NCBI RefSeq assembly: GCF_900114215.1
Contig: NZ_FOSG01000006.1
Coordinates: forward strand, 1 to 64,000
DNA: 64,000 nucleotides
Reading direction: 5' to 3'
Source: Streptomyces mangrovi
GTDB lineage: Bacteria; Actinomycetota; Actinomycetes; Streptomycetales; Streptomycetaceae
Position 1 is the stretch's first letter. Each line of letters begins with the position of its first letter. The notes beneath the pieces were generated by a model. It saw only the letters and a program-made list of their open reading frames with translations, was not told where the DNA came from and ran no database searches. The translations under genes and the position numbers were made by a program. Positions 48,801-57,911 of this stretch are shown piece by piece.

Positions 48801-50134
48801 CCCCCGGCGAGCCCGGCATGGCGGGCAAGGCCGCCCACTTCAACGGCACCGACGCCTACGCCAGGATCGGGCAGACCAGCGGCCCGCACATGAACACCGC
48901 ACGCAGCTTCACCATCTCCGCCTGGGCCAAACTGGACGACAAACCCGGCCACGCGGCGATCATCGCCGCCCAGGCGGGCCAGGCACGCCCCGGCTTCGAG
49001 TTGTACTACTCGGCCGCCAACGACCGGTGGGCGGTCAACCAGTACGCCTCCGACAGCGCGGGCTCCGGCCTCATCCGCGCCATGCAGCCGGAAGGCGCCA
49101 CCGCCCACGCCGGGCAGTGGACCCACCTGGCCGGCGTCCACGACACCGTCGCCGACACTCTGACCCTGTACGTCAACGGCACCAAGGCCGGATCCACCAC
49201 ACTGGAAGGCGCCTTCTACGCCAACCAGTCCATGTACCTCGGCGCCGGCTCCTACAGCGGCGTCATCGGCAACTTCTTCCCCGGCGCCATCGACGACGTC
49301 CGCCTCTTCGACCGACCCGCCTCCGCGGCCGAGATCCAGCAGCTGTTCAAGCAGCGCCCGCTGGTCAAGGGCCGCTGGAACTTCGAGTCCACCGACGGGG
49401 CCTCCCCGGTCACCACCCCGGACTCCTCCTCGGAGGGCCGCCCCATGACCCTCCACGGCGGCGTGGTCAGCGGCATGGATCCGTGGATCGACTCCGGTTA
49501 CCTGGAGCTGGACGGCGTGGACGACTACGCCGCCACCGATGTTGTGCCGGTCGATACCAGCGCCAGCTTCACCGCGACAGCCTGGGCCAAGGCCGCCGCG
49601 ATCCCCGAGGCCCCGGTGACCCTGCTCAGTGCGGAAGGTTCTCACCAAAGCGCCTTCGCCGTGCGCTACACACCAGGCAGCAACGCTGAAGTCCCAGGAC
49701 ATTGGCAGCTGGCCATGCCGGGTGAGGATTCGACCACTTCCGATGTGACCAGTGTGGACAACGCGGCCGCTCTTGACAGCGTGAACGAAGACTGGACCCA
49801 TCTGGCACTGGTCTATGACGGCTTCTCCAAGGAAGTGCGCCTATATGTGAACGGGGTCCTGGACGAAGTCCTCTGCGCCGATGAAGACGGAAACGGCGAC
49901 GCGGACGACGCCTCATGCACGGACCGCATTCCGTGGGCGGAAAACGTACTGCCTTTCAAAGCCACTGGTTCTCTGCAGGTCGGCAGGCTGACAACAGCGG
50001 GTACAGGCAGTGAGCACTGGCCTGGTCTGGCGGATGACGTATGGATCTTCCAAGGCGCACTGAGTGATGACCAGGTGTCTTACTTGGCCGGGCAGTTCTA
50101 TGGAACTCCGACCGAGATACCGGACCCGAACTGA
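45824..50134 (+). CDS. Secreted LamG-domain protein of a WapA-like Rhs locus
   Basis: A 1436-residue secreted protein. Residues 1-36 are a signal peptide (VVIALGAVLVAGLTPGLAEEAWA). Residues 60-330 are a WapA-like beta region. A carbohydrate-binding/DNRLRE-like module (about 335-510) is marked by paired cysteines and WRTKGISSSTTWNTQNNSD. At least three LamG/concanavalin-like repeats follow (about 750-960, 965-1170, 1180-1430), each with a VEFDGTDDYAATD-type start and GAIDDLQLFDKPL-type end. ATG 45824 is favoured by GGGGGG upstream; an in-frame ATG at 45800 is possible. The next gene carries the Rhs repeats, so the pair looks like a split WapA. G+C falls in the last ~500 nt. Confidence 0.85.
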   Translation: MFRRARTRGFGGPVVIALGAVLVAGLTPGLAEEAWAQSRPQRVLTEDGEPKQPSAFSEDEALAQAKRSGESVEVLSLRGESSDVYATPDGQLEAREYLRPVRTRVKGKWQPVDTGLAATPDGAVAPKAATVGLEFSGGGDAPLVRMEKAGRELALTWPGELPEPRLDGDTATYPEVLPGVDLRMGAQEDGFTQLLVVKSAQAAASPELAELRLSLAADGMDVRETAQGGLEAIDDGAKGVVFEAPTPLMWDSSTGGTGEAAAQKAPSQETAAQTGEAGGEPGAGESGKLAPLDVEVPEDGSELILTPDQEVLRGADTVYPVFIDPQWYSPRASAWTMASKYWASSPQWKFNGEPDSGMGYCGWDYCKPYDTKRLFYRIPVSKFAGKSILSAEFVVRNVWSASCTARGVQLWRTKGISSSTTWNTQNNSDFWIDHLKTESFAYGYSGCAAKDAEFNVKSAVQQAANGKWSTMTFGLRASSETDRYGWKRFSDKAFLRVVYNRPPYQLKMSQLTMEYGGTCKRPADAARVRSLGTIYASDVTDPDGDNVAVQFQAKWDNGDGKGLIARWKPSLTGYKKSGSSFSVKLPTTIPKHTQIHWYARVRDTDSTGYGNYSPWSYAGDPTGCYFVYDTQKPKAPAVSSGEYPASDPENPDDPWYDGVGQYGTFTVDSSSTDVTRYRYGLNSDPLPSNQVTTSGGDARNIDLLPAKPGANFVTVMSFDAAGNGSEISTYHFRVKAGQPERATWQMDEEAGATQAEGSTPARTATLHGGATPGAAGKKGTAVEFDGTDDYAATDIPVVDTSRGFAVSAWVRLSAMPGRAAIVAAQPGNHSPGFELYYSQAFDRWVFNQYTSDQAGAGIVRAMADTPGGVSAGTWTHLVGSYDSARDMLELFVDGTLIGQTPYATPWSARRGLSIGAGSYNGTTGNFFPGAIDDLQLFDKPLTANEVGKLGAHQQVGDPGRPAVAVFPLDEAADATQITGHGDVLPARFHGGVTPGEPGMAGKAAHFNGTDAYARIGQTSGPHMNTARSFTISAWAKLDDKPGHAAIIAAQAGQARPGFELYYSAANDRWAVNQYASDSAGSGLIRAMQPEGATAHAGQWTHLAGVHDTVADTLTLYVNGTKAGSTTLEGAFYANQSMYLGAGSYSGVIGNFFPGAIDDVRLFDRPASAAEIQQLFKQRPLVKGRWNFESTDGASPVTTPDSSSEGRPMTLHGGVVSGMDPWIDSGYLELDGVDDYAATDVVPVDTSASFTATAWAKAAAIPEAPVTLLSAEGSHQSAFAVRYTPGSNAEVPGHWQLAMPGEDSTTSDVTSVDNAAALDSVNEDWTHLALVYDGFSKEVRLYVNGVLDEVLCADEDGNGDADDASCTDRIPWAENVLPFKATGSLQVGRLTTAGTGSEHWPGLADDVWIFQGALSDDQVSYLAGQFYGTPTEIPDPN

Positions 50135-50273
50135 CCACGGATCCGGTGTGCCACGGCTGCCCTTGGCGGCGCACCGGCAGCTGCTCCTGGCAGCCCCCGG
50201 ATTTCTGTTGCTTCGCCAATCTGGGCTGTCCCTCGCCCGGGTGCGGCTCTTGTGATGAGGAGTAAAGACAGAG

Positions 50274-53200
50274 ATGAGTGCCAGAACGGTGATCCGAGCT
50301 GGATCGAAGTTGCGACGCCGCACGGCACTGGCCGTCTCGGCAGTGATGGTGGGAACGCTGCTGCAGGCGGTCTCCGCACCCGCAGTCGTGGCCGATGACG
50401 GGAACCCTTCTCAGTCGCTCGACCTGGGCACGCCGGTAACAGGAAAAGAGGGCATCAAGGTCAGGCCGCGTGATACTCACAAAGGGCCGAAGACCCCGAA
50501 AGAGAAGCCCAAGGCGGCCTGGCCCAAGGCCGGCACAGCCGTAGTGAAGCTTCCCGAGGCCGCAGCGAGAAGTTCCGACGAGCCTCCTCCCAGAAAAGCG
50601 AAGGGGCTGCCGGTCGCTCTCGAAGTACCGGCGGAGGCGAAAACCGGACACCCTGGAGTACGGGCCAAGGCTGCCGAGGCCGCAGCTGCAGGGAGCGTCG
50701 AGGCACGGGTACGGGGGCGCGAACAGACTGCCAAGGCAGGAGTGGAGGGCCTGCTTCTCACCCTTGAACCGCAGACCGACGGCAAATCCGGCAAGACCGG
50801 TGTAACAGTCGACTACTCGGCCTTCGCGCAGTCATACGGTGGCGGCTACGCCTCCCGGCTGACCCTGGTGGAACTGCCCGAGTGCGCGCTGACAACCCCG
50901 GAGAAGAAAAAATGCTCAACACGCCGGGCTGTCCCCACCACCAATGACACTGAGCAGCAGAAGCTGACCTCTGACAGCGTAACCCTACGCTCGGACGCAC
51001 CGACCGTGCTGGCCGCAGTCGCCGATGACCAGGGTGTGAAAGGCGACTACAAGGCCACCCAGCTCTCCCCGTCGGCTACCTGGAACACCAATCTCAACAC
51101 CGGCGACTTCACTTGGTCCTACGACATGCCAGTGCCCGAGGTCCCCGGAGGCATGAAGCCGAGCGTCGGCCTCTCTTACTCCTCCGGAGCCATCGACGGC
51201 CGGACGGGAACGACGAACAACCAGTCGTCCTGGGTGGGCGACGGCTTCGAACTGTGGCCCGGCTACATCGAGCGCCGCTACAAGCCCTGCGCCGACGACG
51301 GAGTGAAGAACGCGGACGGAAACAAACCCGGAGACCAGTGCTGGGGTTATGACAATGCCTTCATATCCTTCAACGGAAAGAGCGGCGAACTGGTACCGGC
51401 CGGTGAAGACAACTGGAAGCTCAAGCGGGACGACGGCACCAGAATCACAAGGCTCACTTCCACCAACCGGGGCAACGGCGACGACAACGGTGAGTACTGG
51501 CGGCTGACAGACCCGCAGGGCAATCGCTACTACTTCGGCTACAACCGCCTCCCGGGCTGGGCGTCGGGCAAGGAGACCACCGCCTCTACCTGGACCGTTC
51601 CCGTCTTCGGCGACGATGCGGGCGAGCCCTGTCACGCCTCCGCCTTCGCCGACTCCTGGTGCCGGCAGGCATGGCGCTGGAACCTGGACTACGTCGTCGA
51701 CCGGCACGGCAATGCGGTCGCCTACTACTACGACAAGGAGACCAACTCCTACGGGCGCAACCTGAAGGCGTCGGACGACACCCGCTACGATCGCGGCGGC
51801 CACCTGGACCGCATCGAGTACGGGCTGAAGTCCTCCAGCATGTACACCGCCGAGCCGCTGGCCAAGGTCGACTTCACCAGCTCGGAACGCTGCCTGCCCA
51901 AGACCGGGGTGAGCTGCGCCGCGGACACCATCGATGACCAGGCGTTCTACTGGTATGACACCCCCTGGGACCTCAACTGCGAGGCTGGCGAGGACTGCGA
52001 TCAGCGCCTGTCGCCCACCTTCTGGACCCGCAAGCGGCTGACCGAGGTCTCCACCCACGTCCTCAAACCCGACGGCTCCTACGGCAAGGTCGACTCCTGG
52101 AAACTCGGCCACCGCTGGGGCATGGCGGACATCGACTACCAGCTCCTGCTGGACAGCATCCAGCGCACCGGGCACACGGCCAGCCCGACGGTGACCCTGC
52201 CGAAGACCACACTCGACTACAGCCAGATGGAAAACCGGCTGGACGAGACCGGAGACGGGTACGCGCCGTTCGTCAAGGAACGCCTGTCCACGGTGGCCGA
52301 CGAGTCCGGCGGCCAGATCACCGTCGACTACTCGACCCCGGCCTGCGACTCCGCCTCCCTGCCCACCCCGCAGACCAACACCACCCGCTGCTTCCCGCAG
52401 TACATCGGCGGATCGGCGGAGGAAGACCCGGAGCTGCACTGGTTCAACAAGTACGTCGTCACCTCCGTCACCGCCTCCGACCGCACCGGGGGAGCACCGG
52501 ATCAAGCCACCCGCTACAGCTACCTGGGCGGAGCCGCCTGGCACTACGACGATGACGACGGTCTGACCAAAGAGAAGCACAAGACCTGGTCCCAGTGGCG
52601 AGGCTACGGGCACGTGCGGGTGCAGACCGGTGGGCAGGACACCGCCAGCATGGAGACGCAGCAGGACACCTACTTCCTGCGCGGCATGCACGGCGACCGC
52701 AAGGACACCTCCGGGGACACCACCAAGACCGTCACCGTCTCCCTCGGCGAGGGCGAGGGAGACCCCATCACCGACCACGAGGCGGCCAGCGGGTTCGCCT
52801 ACAAGACCGTCACCTACTCCGCGCCCGGCGGAAAGATCCTCGGCAAGACGGTCAACCGGCCCTGGCGCCACGAAACCGCCAGGAAGGTCCGAGACTGGGG
52901 CACGGTGACCGCCAACCTCACCGGCACCTCACACACCAGGACCTGGACCTCCCTGGACGACGGCGCCGGCAGCCAGTGGCGCATCACCTCCTCGTCGAAG
53001 ACGTACGACACCGTCGCCGGACGTATCACCGAAGTGGACGACCGGGCCGACAACTCCACCGCCGCAGACAACCGGTGCACCCGCACCACCTACGCCACCA
53101 ACACCGAGAAGAACATCCTCACCCTGCCCTCCCGGGTGGAGACCGTCACCAAGGACTGCGCCACCACGCCCGACCGCTCCAGTGACGTCATCTCCGACAT

Positions 53201-56200
53201 CCGCACCGCCTACGACGGCGGTGGCTACGGTGATGCCCCCACCAAGGGCGACGCCACTGCGAGCGCGGTGCTGAAGAAACACGACGGCACCACGGCCACC
53301 TACCTGGAATCCGGCGCGACCTTCGACTCCTACGGCCGTGAGCTGACCACCACCGACCTGACTGCCACCGTCACAGTTTCCGGCGACGGCACGCTTATCC
53401 GCGCGCCGCGCACCGACGGCCGCACCACGACCACCACCTACGGCCCGACGACCGGCTTTCCCACGGAAATCACAGAGACAGGCCCGCCAGCCGTCGAGGG
53501 AGACAGCACCTCGGCACTGACCACCATCACGGAACTGGATCCGCTACGCGGCCATCCGAAGGCCACATACGACGCCAACAACGTCCGGACGGCTTTCGCC
53601 TACGACGCGCTGGGCCGCTCCAGCAAGGTCTGGCTCGCCGGTCGCCTCACGGGCACCCCCCCGGACTACGAGTTCACCTACTACGTCAACGAGAACCAGC
53701 CGGTCGCGGTCGCCATCAAGACCCGCAACAACGGCACCGGCCAGTACACGACCTACACGATCTACGACGGCTTCCTCCGCGAACGCCAGACCCAGGCCCC
53801 CGGTCCCGATGGGGGCCGACTCATCGCGGACGTCTTCTACGACGAACGCGGCCTGAAAACCAAGACCTTCTCCTCGTACTACAGCGCAGGCGACCCCGGA
53901 ACCGCGATCTTCGCCCCTGACAACGCCTGGTCGGTACAGACCCAGACCCACTACACCTATGACGGCCTCGGCCGGGAGACCGAGGTCCGGCAGATCGCCG
54001 GAAACGGCACCGGCGGAACCGTTCTGGGCACCACCGAGAAGCTCTACGGCGGCGACCGCACAACTGTGATTCCGCCAGAGGGCGGAATGGCCACCACCAC
54101 CCTCACCGATGCCCGCGGACAGAGCACTGAGCTGCGTCGGCACCACCTCCGCGCGGCCGACGCTCCCTACGACACCATTGCCTACCGCTACACCTCACGA
54201 GGCGAACTGTCGAAGGTCATCGATGCCGCAGGCAACACCTGGGAATACACCTACGACCAACTCGGCCGACAGATCACGGCCAAGGACCCCGACAAGGGCA
54301 CTACGACAAGCCGCTACGACGACCGCAACCTGCTGACATCGGCCACCGACGCACGCGGCACCACCCTCGCTCACGTCTACGACGGCTTGGGCCGCCAGAC
54401 CGAACTGCGCGAGGGTTCGGCGACGGGAACACTGCGTGCCAAGTGGGTCTACGACACCATCAGCGGCGCCAAGGGGCACCTGGCCGAGGCCGTCCGCTAC
54501 CACAACGGGAACGCGTACACCTCCAAGGTGACGGCATATGACCGGTACTACCGGCCGATCAGAACCGCCGTTGAAATCCCCTCCGCCGAAGGAGCCCTGG
54601 CGGGCACCTACCACACCGCCACCTCCTACAAGTCTTCCGGTCTGATCGGAAGCCTCAACTACTCGGCCGCCGGATCCCTGCCCGGCGGCGGCGCCACCTA
54701 CGTCTACGACGACCGCACCCTGCGCACGACCTCGGTGTTCGGACGCGACTACGACGCCGACGTCACCTACAACCACGTCGGCCTGCCGCTGATGTACTCA
54801 CTCGGTGCTTCCGGCAGCAGCCCGAGAACCGAGATCACCAACACCTACGAGCAGGGCACCCAGCGCCTGGCCACCTCCCGCGTGGAGCGGCAGGACATCA
54901 ACGGCGTCGACCGGCACAACACATACCGCTACGACGAGGCCGGCAACGTCCTGTCCATCACCGACGTCTCCCGCTCCGGCACCGACAACCAGTGCTTCAC
55001 CTACGACTACCTGCGCCGCCTCACCCAAGCGTGGACACAGCCCACCCAGACCTGCGCCGACGCCCCGAGCGCCGGCGTGCTCGGCGGCCCGGCCCCCTAC
55101 TGGCACTCCTACACCTACGACAAGACCGGCAACCGGCTGACTGAAACCCAGCACGACACCACCGGCGACACCGCCAAGGACATCGAGCGGGCCTACGACT
55201 ACCCCGCGCCCGGCAGCCCGCAGCCGCACACACTGGCCTCGGTGACCACCACCGGACCGACCGGCACGGCCCGCGACAGCTACGGCTATGACGAGTCCGG
55301 CAACACCACCGCCCGCACCCTCGGCGGCGACACCCAGCGGCTGACCTGGGACCCCGAGGGACACCTGGCCAAGGTCACCGAACCCATCGAGGGTGAGGAC
55401 GACCAGGTCACCGAGTACCTCTACGACGCCGACGGCAACCGGCTCATCGGCCGCACCCCGACCGAGACCACCCTCTACCTCGGCCACACCGAGGTCACCC
55501 TTGCCAAGGGCACCACGGAGCCGAAGGCCACCCGCTACGTCGACCTCCCCGGCGGCCACCAGGCCGTCATCGAGGACGACGGCACGGTCTCCTTCACCAT
55601 CGCCGACCACCACGGCACCAGCCACCTCGCCATCGACGCGAGCGACCTGTCGATGACCCAGCGCCGCAGCCTGCCCTTCGGCGGCACGCGCGGCGAGCAA
55701 CCGGAGCTCTGGCCCGGCACCAAGGGCTTCGTCGGCGGCACCACCGACACCGCCACCGGCCTGACCCACCTCGGCGCCCGCGAGTACGACCCCGCGATCG
55801 GCCGCTTCATCTCCGTCGACCCCATCATGAACTTGGCCGACACGGAGTCCTTCCACGGCTACGCCTACGCGGGAAACAGCCCGATCACCTACTCCGATCC
55901 CACCGGCCTCGTCCGACCGGCAGAAGAAGGCGGAGAAGGCTGCGACCCGATTACCTGTCCATACCTCGACTGGGGAAGCAACGAGGATCGCAGTGAGCTC
56001 CTGAACGCGCTGGCGAAGGAAGACCCGATCAAGTGGGGGCACTACGAGCCCATCGCCGACGTTCTGGGTAACACGGGCGGAAGCGGCGGAGGAAAGGGAT
56101 GGTTCGAGACTTTCCTCAGTCACGGAAAAGATCGTGCGGCCGAGTTTCTCTACGGAGGAATTGAATTCATTCAGAGTAACATCTCTGATGGCTGGAACTG

Positions 56201-57134
56201 TGTAAGTGCATTGGAGTGCGAAGCAGCTTGGGAAAAATTCCTTAAGTATCATCCGCTAAACGGGGAGAACCTGGTAGAGCAGATCACTGCCATGTGGGGC
56301 AGTGGAGAAGAAATAGCCTCCGGGTTCTTCAACGGGAGAAGTGCACAGTCCAGCGCGGACCTCGCCATCATTGCCGCCTCACTCCTCACCGCCAAGAAGG
56401 GACTCAGCAAGTCCTCCTGTCACAGCTTCCTTCCAGGCACCACGGTCCTCCTCGCTGACGGCACCACCAAGAGCATCGAAGACGTCGAGATAGGTGACAA
56501 GGTCGTCGTCACCGATCCCGAGACCGGTGAGACAACCACCCGTGAGGTCGTCGCCACCATCGTCACCGAGGACGACAAGCACTTCGTCGACCTCGCCATC
56601 ACCACCGAAGACGGCCCCGCCTCTCTTGTCTCCACCACCACCCACCCCTTCTGGGTGGAGAGCGAAGAGAAGTGGCTGGACGCCGGCGAGCTCGCTCCCG
56701 GCATGTCTCTGCGTGCTCCCGACGGGGCCACTGTCGCCGTCGACGAGGTCCGCTCCTTCACCAAGCGCCAGCGCACCCACGACCTCACTGTCCAGGGCAT
56801 CCACACGTACTATGTGCTGGCGGGGGCCACTCCGGTCCTGGTTCACAATTCTGGCCCTTGCGATCCGCCTCTGAAGTCGTTGCACCCTGACAGCTCGCTC
56901 GATAAGAGTTCGCTGGACTTCTGGGGCAAGCAAGACACGGAAGATATCCTCTTTTCCTTGAGGCCAGGGGCGAAGGAGGCGCTGAGAGTGAAGCCGGACG
57001 GGACGATCGCGAATGGAAACACTCGGATCAAGGTCCTGCGGGATCGCGGATACGATGTCGATTCCTTGCCTCGCGAACCCTATGGCAGCAGCCGCCCAAT
57101 GACGGACGAGGATTTCTGGGACATGGATCAATGA
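50274..57134 (+). CDS. Rhs-repeat polymorphic toxin with Hint domain and ParB-like tip
   Basis: A 2286-residue exported protein. A signal peptide (to about residue 40) and a basic linker precede a long YD/Rhs barrel (about 270-1880), closed by the core motif REYDPAIGRFISVDPI and SDPTGL. Residues 1885-2045 are a pre-toxin linker from lower-G+C DNA. The Hint domain runs from Cys2049 (CHSFLPGTTVLLADGT) to His2191-Asn2192 (VLVHNS), suggesting self-cleavage that releases a 94-residue tip. The tip contains DGTIANGNTRIKVLRDRGYD, resembling the ParB/Srx nuclease-like fold of some polymorphic toxins. GAGGAG precedes ATG 50274. The stop overlaps the next gene by 4 nt. Confidence 0.9.
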   Translation: MSARTVIRAGSKLRRRTALAVSAVMVGTLLQAVSAPAVVADDGNPSQSLDLGTPVTGKEGIKVRPRDTHKGPKTPKEKPKAAWPKAGTAVVKLPEAAARSSDEPPPRKAKGLPVALEVPAEAKTGHPGVRAKAAEAAAAGSVEARVRGREQTAKAGVEGLLLTLEPQTDGKSGKTGVTVDYSAFAQSYGGGYASRLTLVELPECALTTPEKKKCSTRRAVPTTNDTEQQKLTSDSVTLRSDAPTVLAAVADDQGVKGDYKATQLSPSATWNTNLNTGDFTWSYDMPVPEVPGGMKPSVGLSYSSGAIDGRTGTTNNQSSWVGDGFELWPGYIERRYKPCADDGVKNADGNKPGDQCWGYDNAFISFNGKSGELVPAGEDNWKLKRDDGTRITRLTSTNRGNGDDNGEYWRLTDPQGNRYYFGYNRLPGWASGKETTASTWTVPVFGDDAGEPCHASAFADSWCRQAWRWNLDYVVDRHGNAVAYYYDKETNSYGRNLKASDDTRYDRGGHLDRIEYGLKSSSMYTAEPLAKVDFTSSERCLPKTGVSCAADTIDDQAFYWYDTPWDLNCEAGEDCDQRLSPTFWTRKRLTEVSTHVLKPDGSYGKVDSWKLGHRWGMADIDYQLLLDSIQRTGHTASPTVTLPKTTLDYSQMENRLDETGDGYAPFVKERLSTVADESGGQITVDYSTPACDSASLPTPQTNTTRCFPQYIGGSAEEDPELHWFNKYVVTSVTASDRTGGAPDQATRYSYLGGAAWHYDDDDGLTKEKHKTWSQWRGYGHVRVQTGGQDTASMETQQDTYFLRGMHGDRKDTSGDTTKTVTVSLGEGEGDPITDHEAASGFAYKTVTYSAPGGKILGKTVNRPWRHETARKVRDWGTVTANLTGTSHTRTWTSLDDGAGSQWRITSSSKTYDTVAGRITEVDDRADNSTAADNRCTRTTYATNTEKNILTLPSRVETVTKDCATTPDRSSDVISDIRTAYDGGGYGDAPTKGDATASAVLKKHDGTTATYLESGATFDSYGRELTTTDLTATVTVSGDGTLIRAPRTDGRTTTTTYGPTTGFPTEITETGPPAVEGDSTSALTTITELDPLRGHPKATYDANNVRTAFAYDALGRSSKVWLAGRLTGTPPDYEFTYYVNENQPVAVAIKTRNNGTGQYTTYTIYDGFLRERQTQAPGPDGGRLIADVFYDERGLKTKTFSSYYSAGDPGTAIFAPDNAWSVQTQTHYTYDGLGRETEVRQIAGNGTGGTVLGTTEKLYGGDRTTVIPPEGGMATTTLTDARGQSTELRRHHLRAADAPYDTIAYRYTSRGELSKVIDAAGNTWEYTYDQLGRQITAKDPDKGTTTSRYDDRNLLTSATDARGTTLAHVYDGLGRQTELREGSATGTLRAKWVYDTISGAKGHLAEAVRYHNGNAYTSKVTAYDRYYRPIRTAVEIPSAEGALAGTYHTATSYKSSGLIGSLNYSAAGSLPGGGATYVYDDRTLRTTSVFGRDYDADVTYNHVGLPLMYSLGASGSSPRTEITNTYEQGTQRLATSRVERQDINGVDRHNTYRYDEAGNVLSITDVSRSGTDNQCFTYDYLRRLTQAWTQPTQTCADAPSAGVLGGPAPYWHSYTYDKTGNRLTETQHDTTGDTAKDIERAYDYPAPGSPQPHTLASVTTTGPTGTARDSYGYDESGNTTARTLGGDTQRLTWDPEGHLAKVTEPIEGEDDQVTEYLYDADGNRLIGRTPTETTLYLGHTEVTLAKGTTEPKATRYVDLPGGHQAVIEDDGTVSFTIADHHGTSHLAIDASDLSMTQRRSLPFGGTRGEQPELWPGTKGFVGGTTDTATGLTHLGAREYDPAIGRFISVDPIMNLADTESFHGYAYAGNSPITYSDPTGLVRPAEEGGEGCDPITCPYLDWGSNEDRSELLNALAKEDPIKWGHYEPIADVLGNTGGSGGGKGWFETFLSHGKDRAAEFLYGGIEFIQSNISDGWNCVSALECEAAWEKFLKYHPLNGENLVEQITAMWGSGEEIASGFFNGRSAQSSADLAIIAASLLTAKKGLSKSSCHSFLPGTTVLLADGTTKSIEDVEIGDKVVVTDPETGETTTREVVATIVTEDDKHFVDLAITTEDGPASLVSTTTHPFWVESEEKWLDAGELAPGMSLRAPDGATVAVDEVRSFTKRQRTHDLTVQGIHTYYVLAGATPVLVHNSGPCDPPLKSLHPDSSLDKSSLDFWGKQDTEDILFSLRPGAKEALRVKPDGTIANGNTRIKVLRDRGYDVDSLPREPYGSSRPMTDEDFWDMDQ

Positions 57135-57484
57135 ATATTCGAGATCGAGTGCTTGCGGTCCTGGAGTCCGAGTCCAAGGAAGTGTTCCTGCTGGCCTTGG
57201 GGCACCGGCTGGGGATATCGGCGCGCTTAATTTTCTCGGAGGGAAGTTCGGATGCACTGCAACAAGCCCGAGCTTGCAACGAGATGATGATCGCCATCTG
57301 GCTGCAAGTGTGGGCTATGAAGGATGCTGAGGGAGATGGTTACCCGGATTCAGAATTCCTTCCGATCCTGCTGGGAAAGGCTGACGCAGGAAACGCGCGT
57401 CCGCATCTTCGTGACGCAATTGAGAGCGCCCTGTTTTCGGTCCACGGCAATGGGGCGTCAGGCCAGGGATCTATAAGCCACTAA
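57131..57484 (+). CDS. Candidate immunity protein for the Rhs toxin
   Basis: A 117-residue, soluble, mostly helical protein with no recognised domain. ATG 57131 overlaps the toxin stop (ATGA), so the two are coupled, as expected for an immunity gene that neutralises the tip. Its G+C content is visibly lower than the flanking chromosome, matching the toxin tip. It is rich in Leu, Ala and Glu in the first half (VLAVLESESKEVFLLALGHR). A terminator follows 31 nt later. The assignment rests on position and size only. Confidence 0.75.
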   Translation: MNIRDRVLAVLESESKEVFLLALGHRLGISARLIFSEGSSDALQQARACNEMMIAIWLQVWAMKDAEGDGYPDSEFLPILLGKADAGNARPHLRDAIESALFSVHGNGASGQGSISH

Positions 57485-57514
57485 AGCGTCCCGATAAGAG
57501 ATCTGAGGGAATCG

Positions 57515-57551
57515 AGGAGCCCCGTCGGAAGGAAATTCCGGCGGGGCTCCT
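57515..57551. terminator. Hairpin terminator after the toxin/immunity pair
   Basis: A 10-bp outer stem (57515-57524 with 57542-57551) and a 5-bp inner stem (57526-57530 with 57536-57540) close the toxin-immunity transcript. Confidence 0.75.
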
Positions 57552-57582
57552 GTGGCGTTTGACGGCAACGCTGACGGCAACG

Positions 57583-57897
57583 TCAGCGGACGACGGCTGC
57601 GGCGGGTGGGGCGTCAGGGTCGTCACCGGTCGGGCTGAGGGCTGCGCCGAGGGCGTCGATAGCGTCTCGCTGGAGGCGGAGCCTTACGTGGGCGTAGACG
57701 GTGGCGGTGACGCCGATGTGGGCGTGGCCGAGGAGTTCCTTGATGACGATGAGGTCGACGCCCTGTTCCAGGAGCAGGGTGGCAGTCGAGTGGCGGAGAT
57801 CGTGGAAGCAGATCGTCCGGAGCTCGGCCTTGTGGAGGAGGCGGCGGAAGCGGCGGGTGAGGTTGGTGGGGTCGAGTGGCTTGCCCTTCGGGGCGGT
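57583..57897 (-). pseudogene. Tyrosine recombinase (integrase) C-terminal remnant
   Basis: About 104 codons of an integrase catalytic domain remain in frame on the minus strand. They show the Arg-His box FHDLRHSTATLLLEQGVDL, the LGHAHIGVTAT segment with the third conserved His/Arg position, and the nucleophile Tyr in TVYAHVRLRLQ. The natural stop at 57583-57585 is kept. The 5' part is missing: an in-frame stop at 57898-57900 marks the junction with the transposase fragment. It is a relic of an integrated element, with no N-terminal part elsewhere in the window. Confidence 0.85.
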
Positions 57898-57911
57898 TCA
57901 CACCGAACGTT

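Noticed and set aside
48170..49470. Similar blocks in the LamG gene as a DNA-level repeat or recombination site
   Set aside because: They correspond to successive LamG domains with protein-level similarity and are explained by domain duplication.
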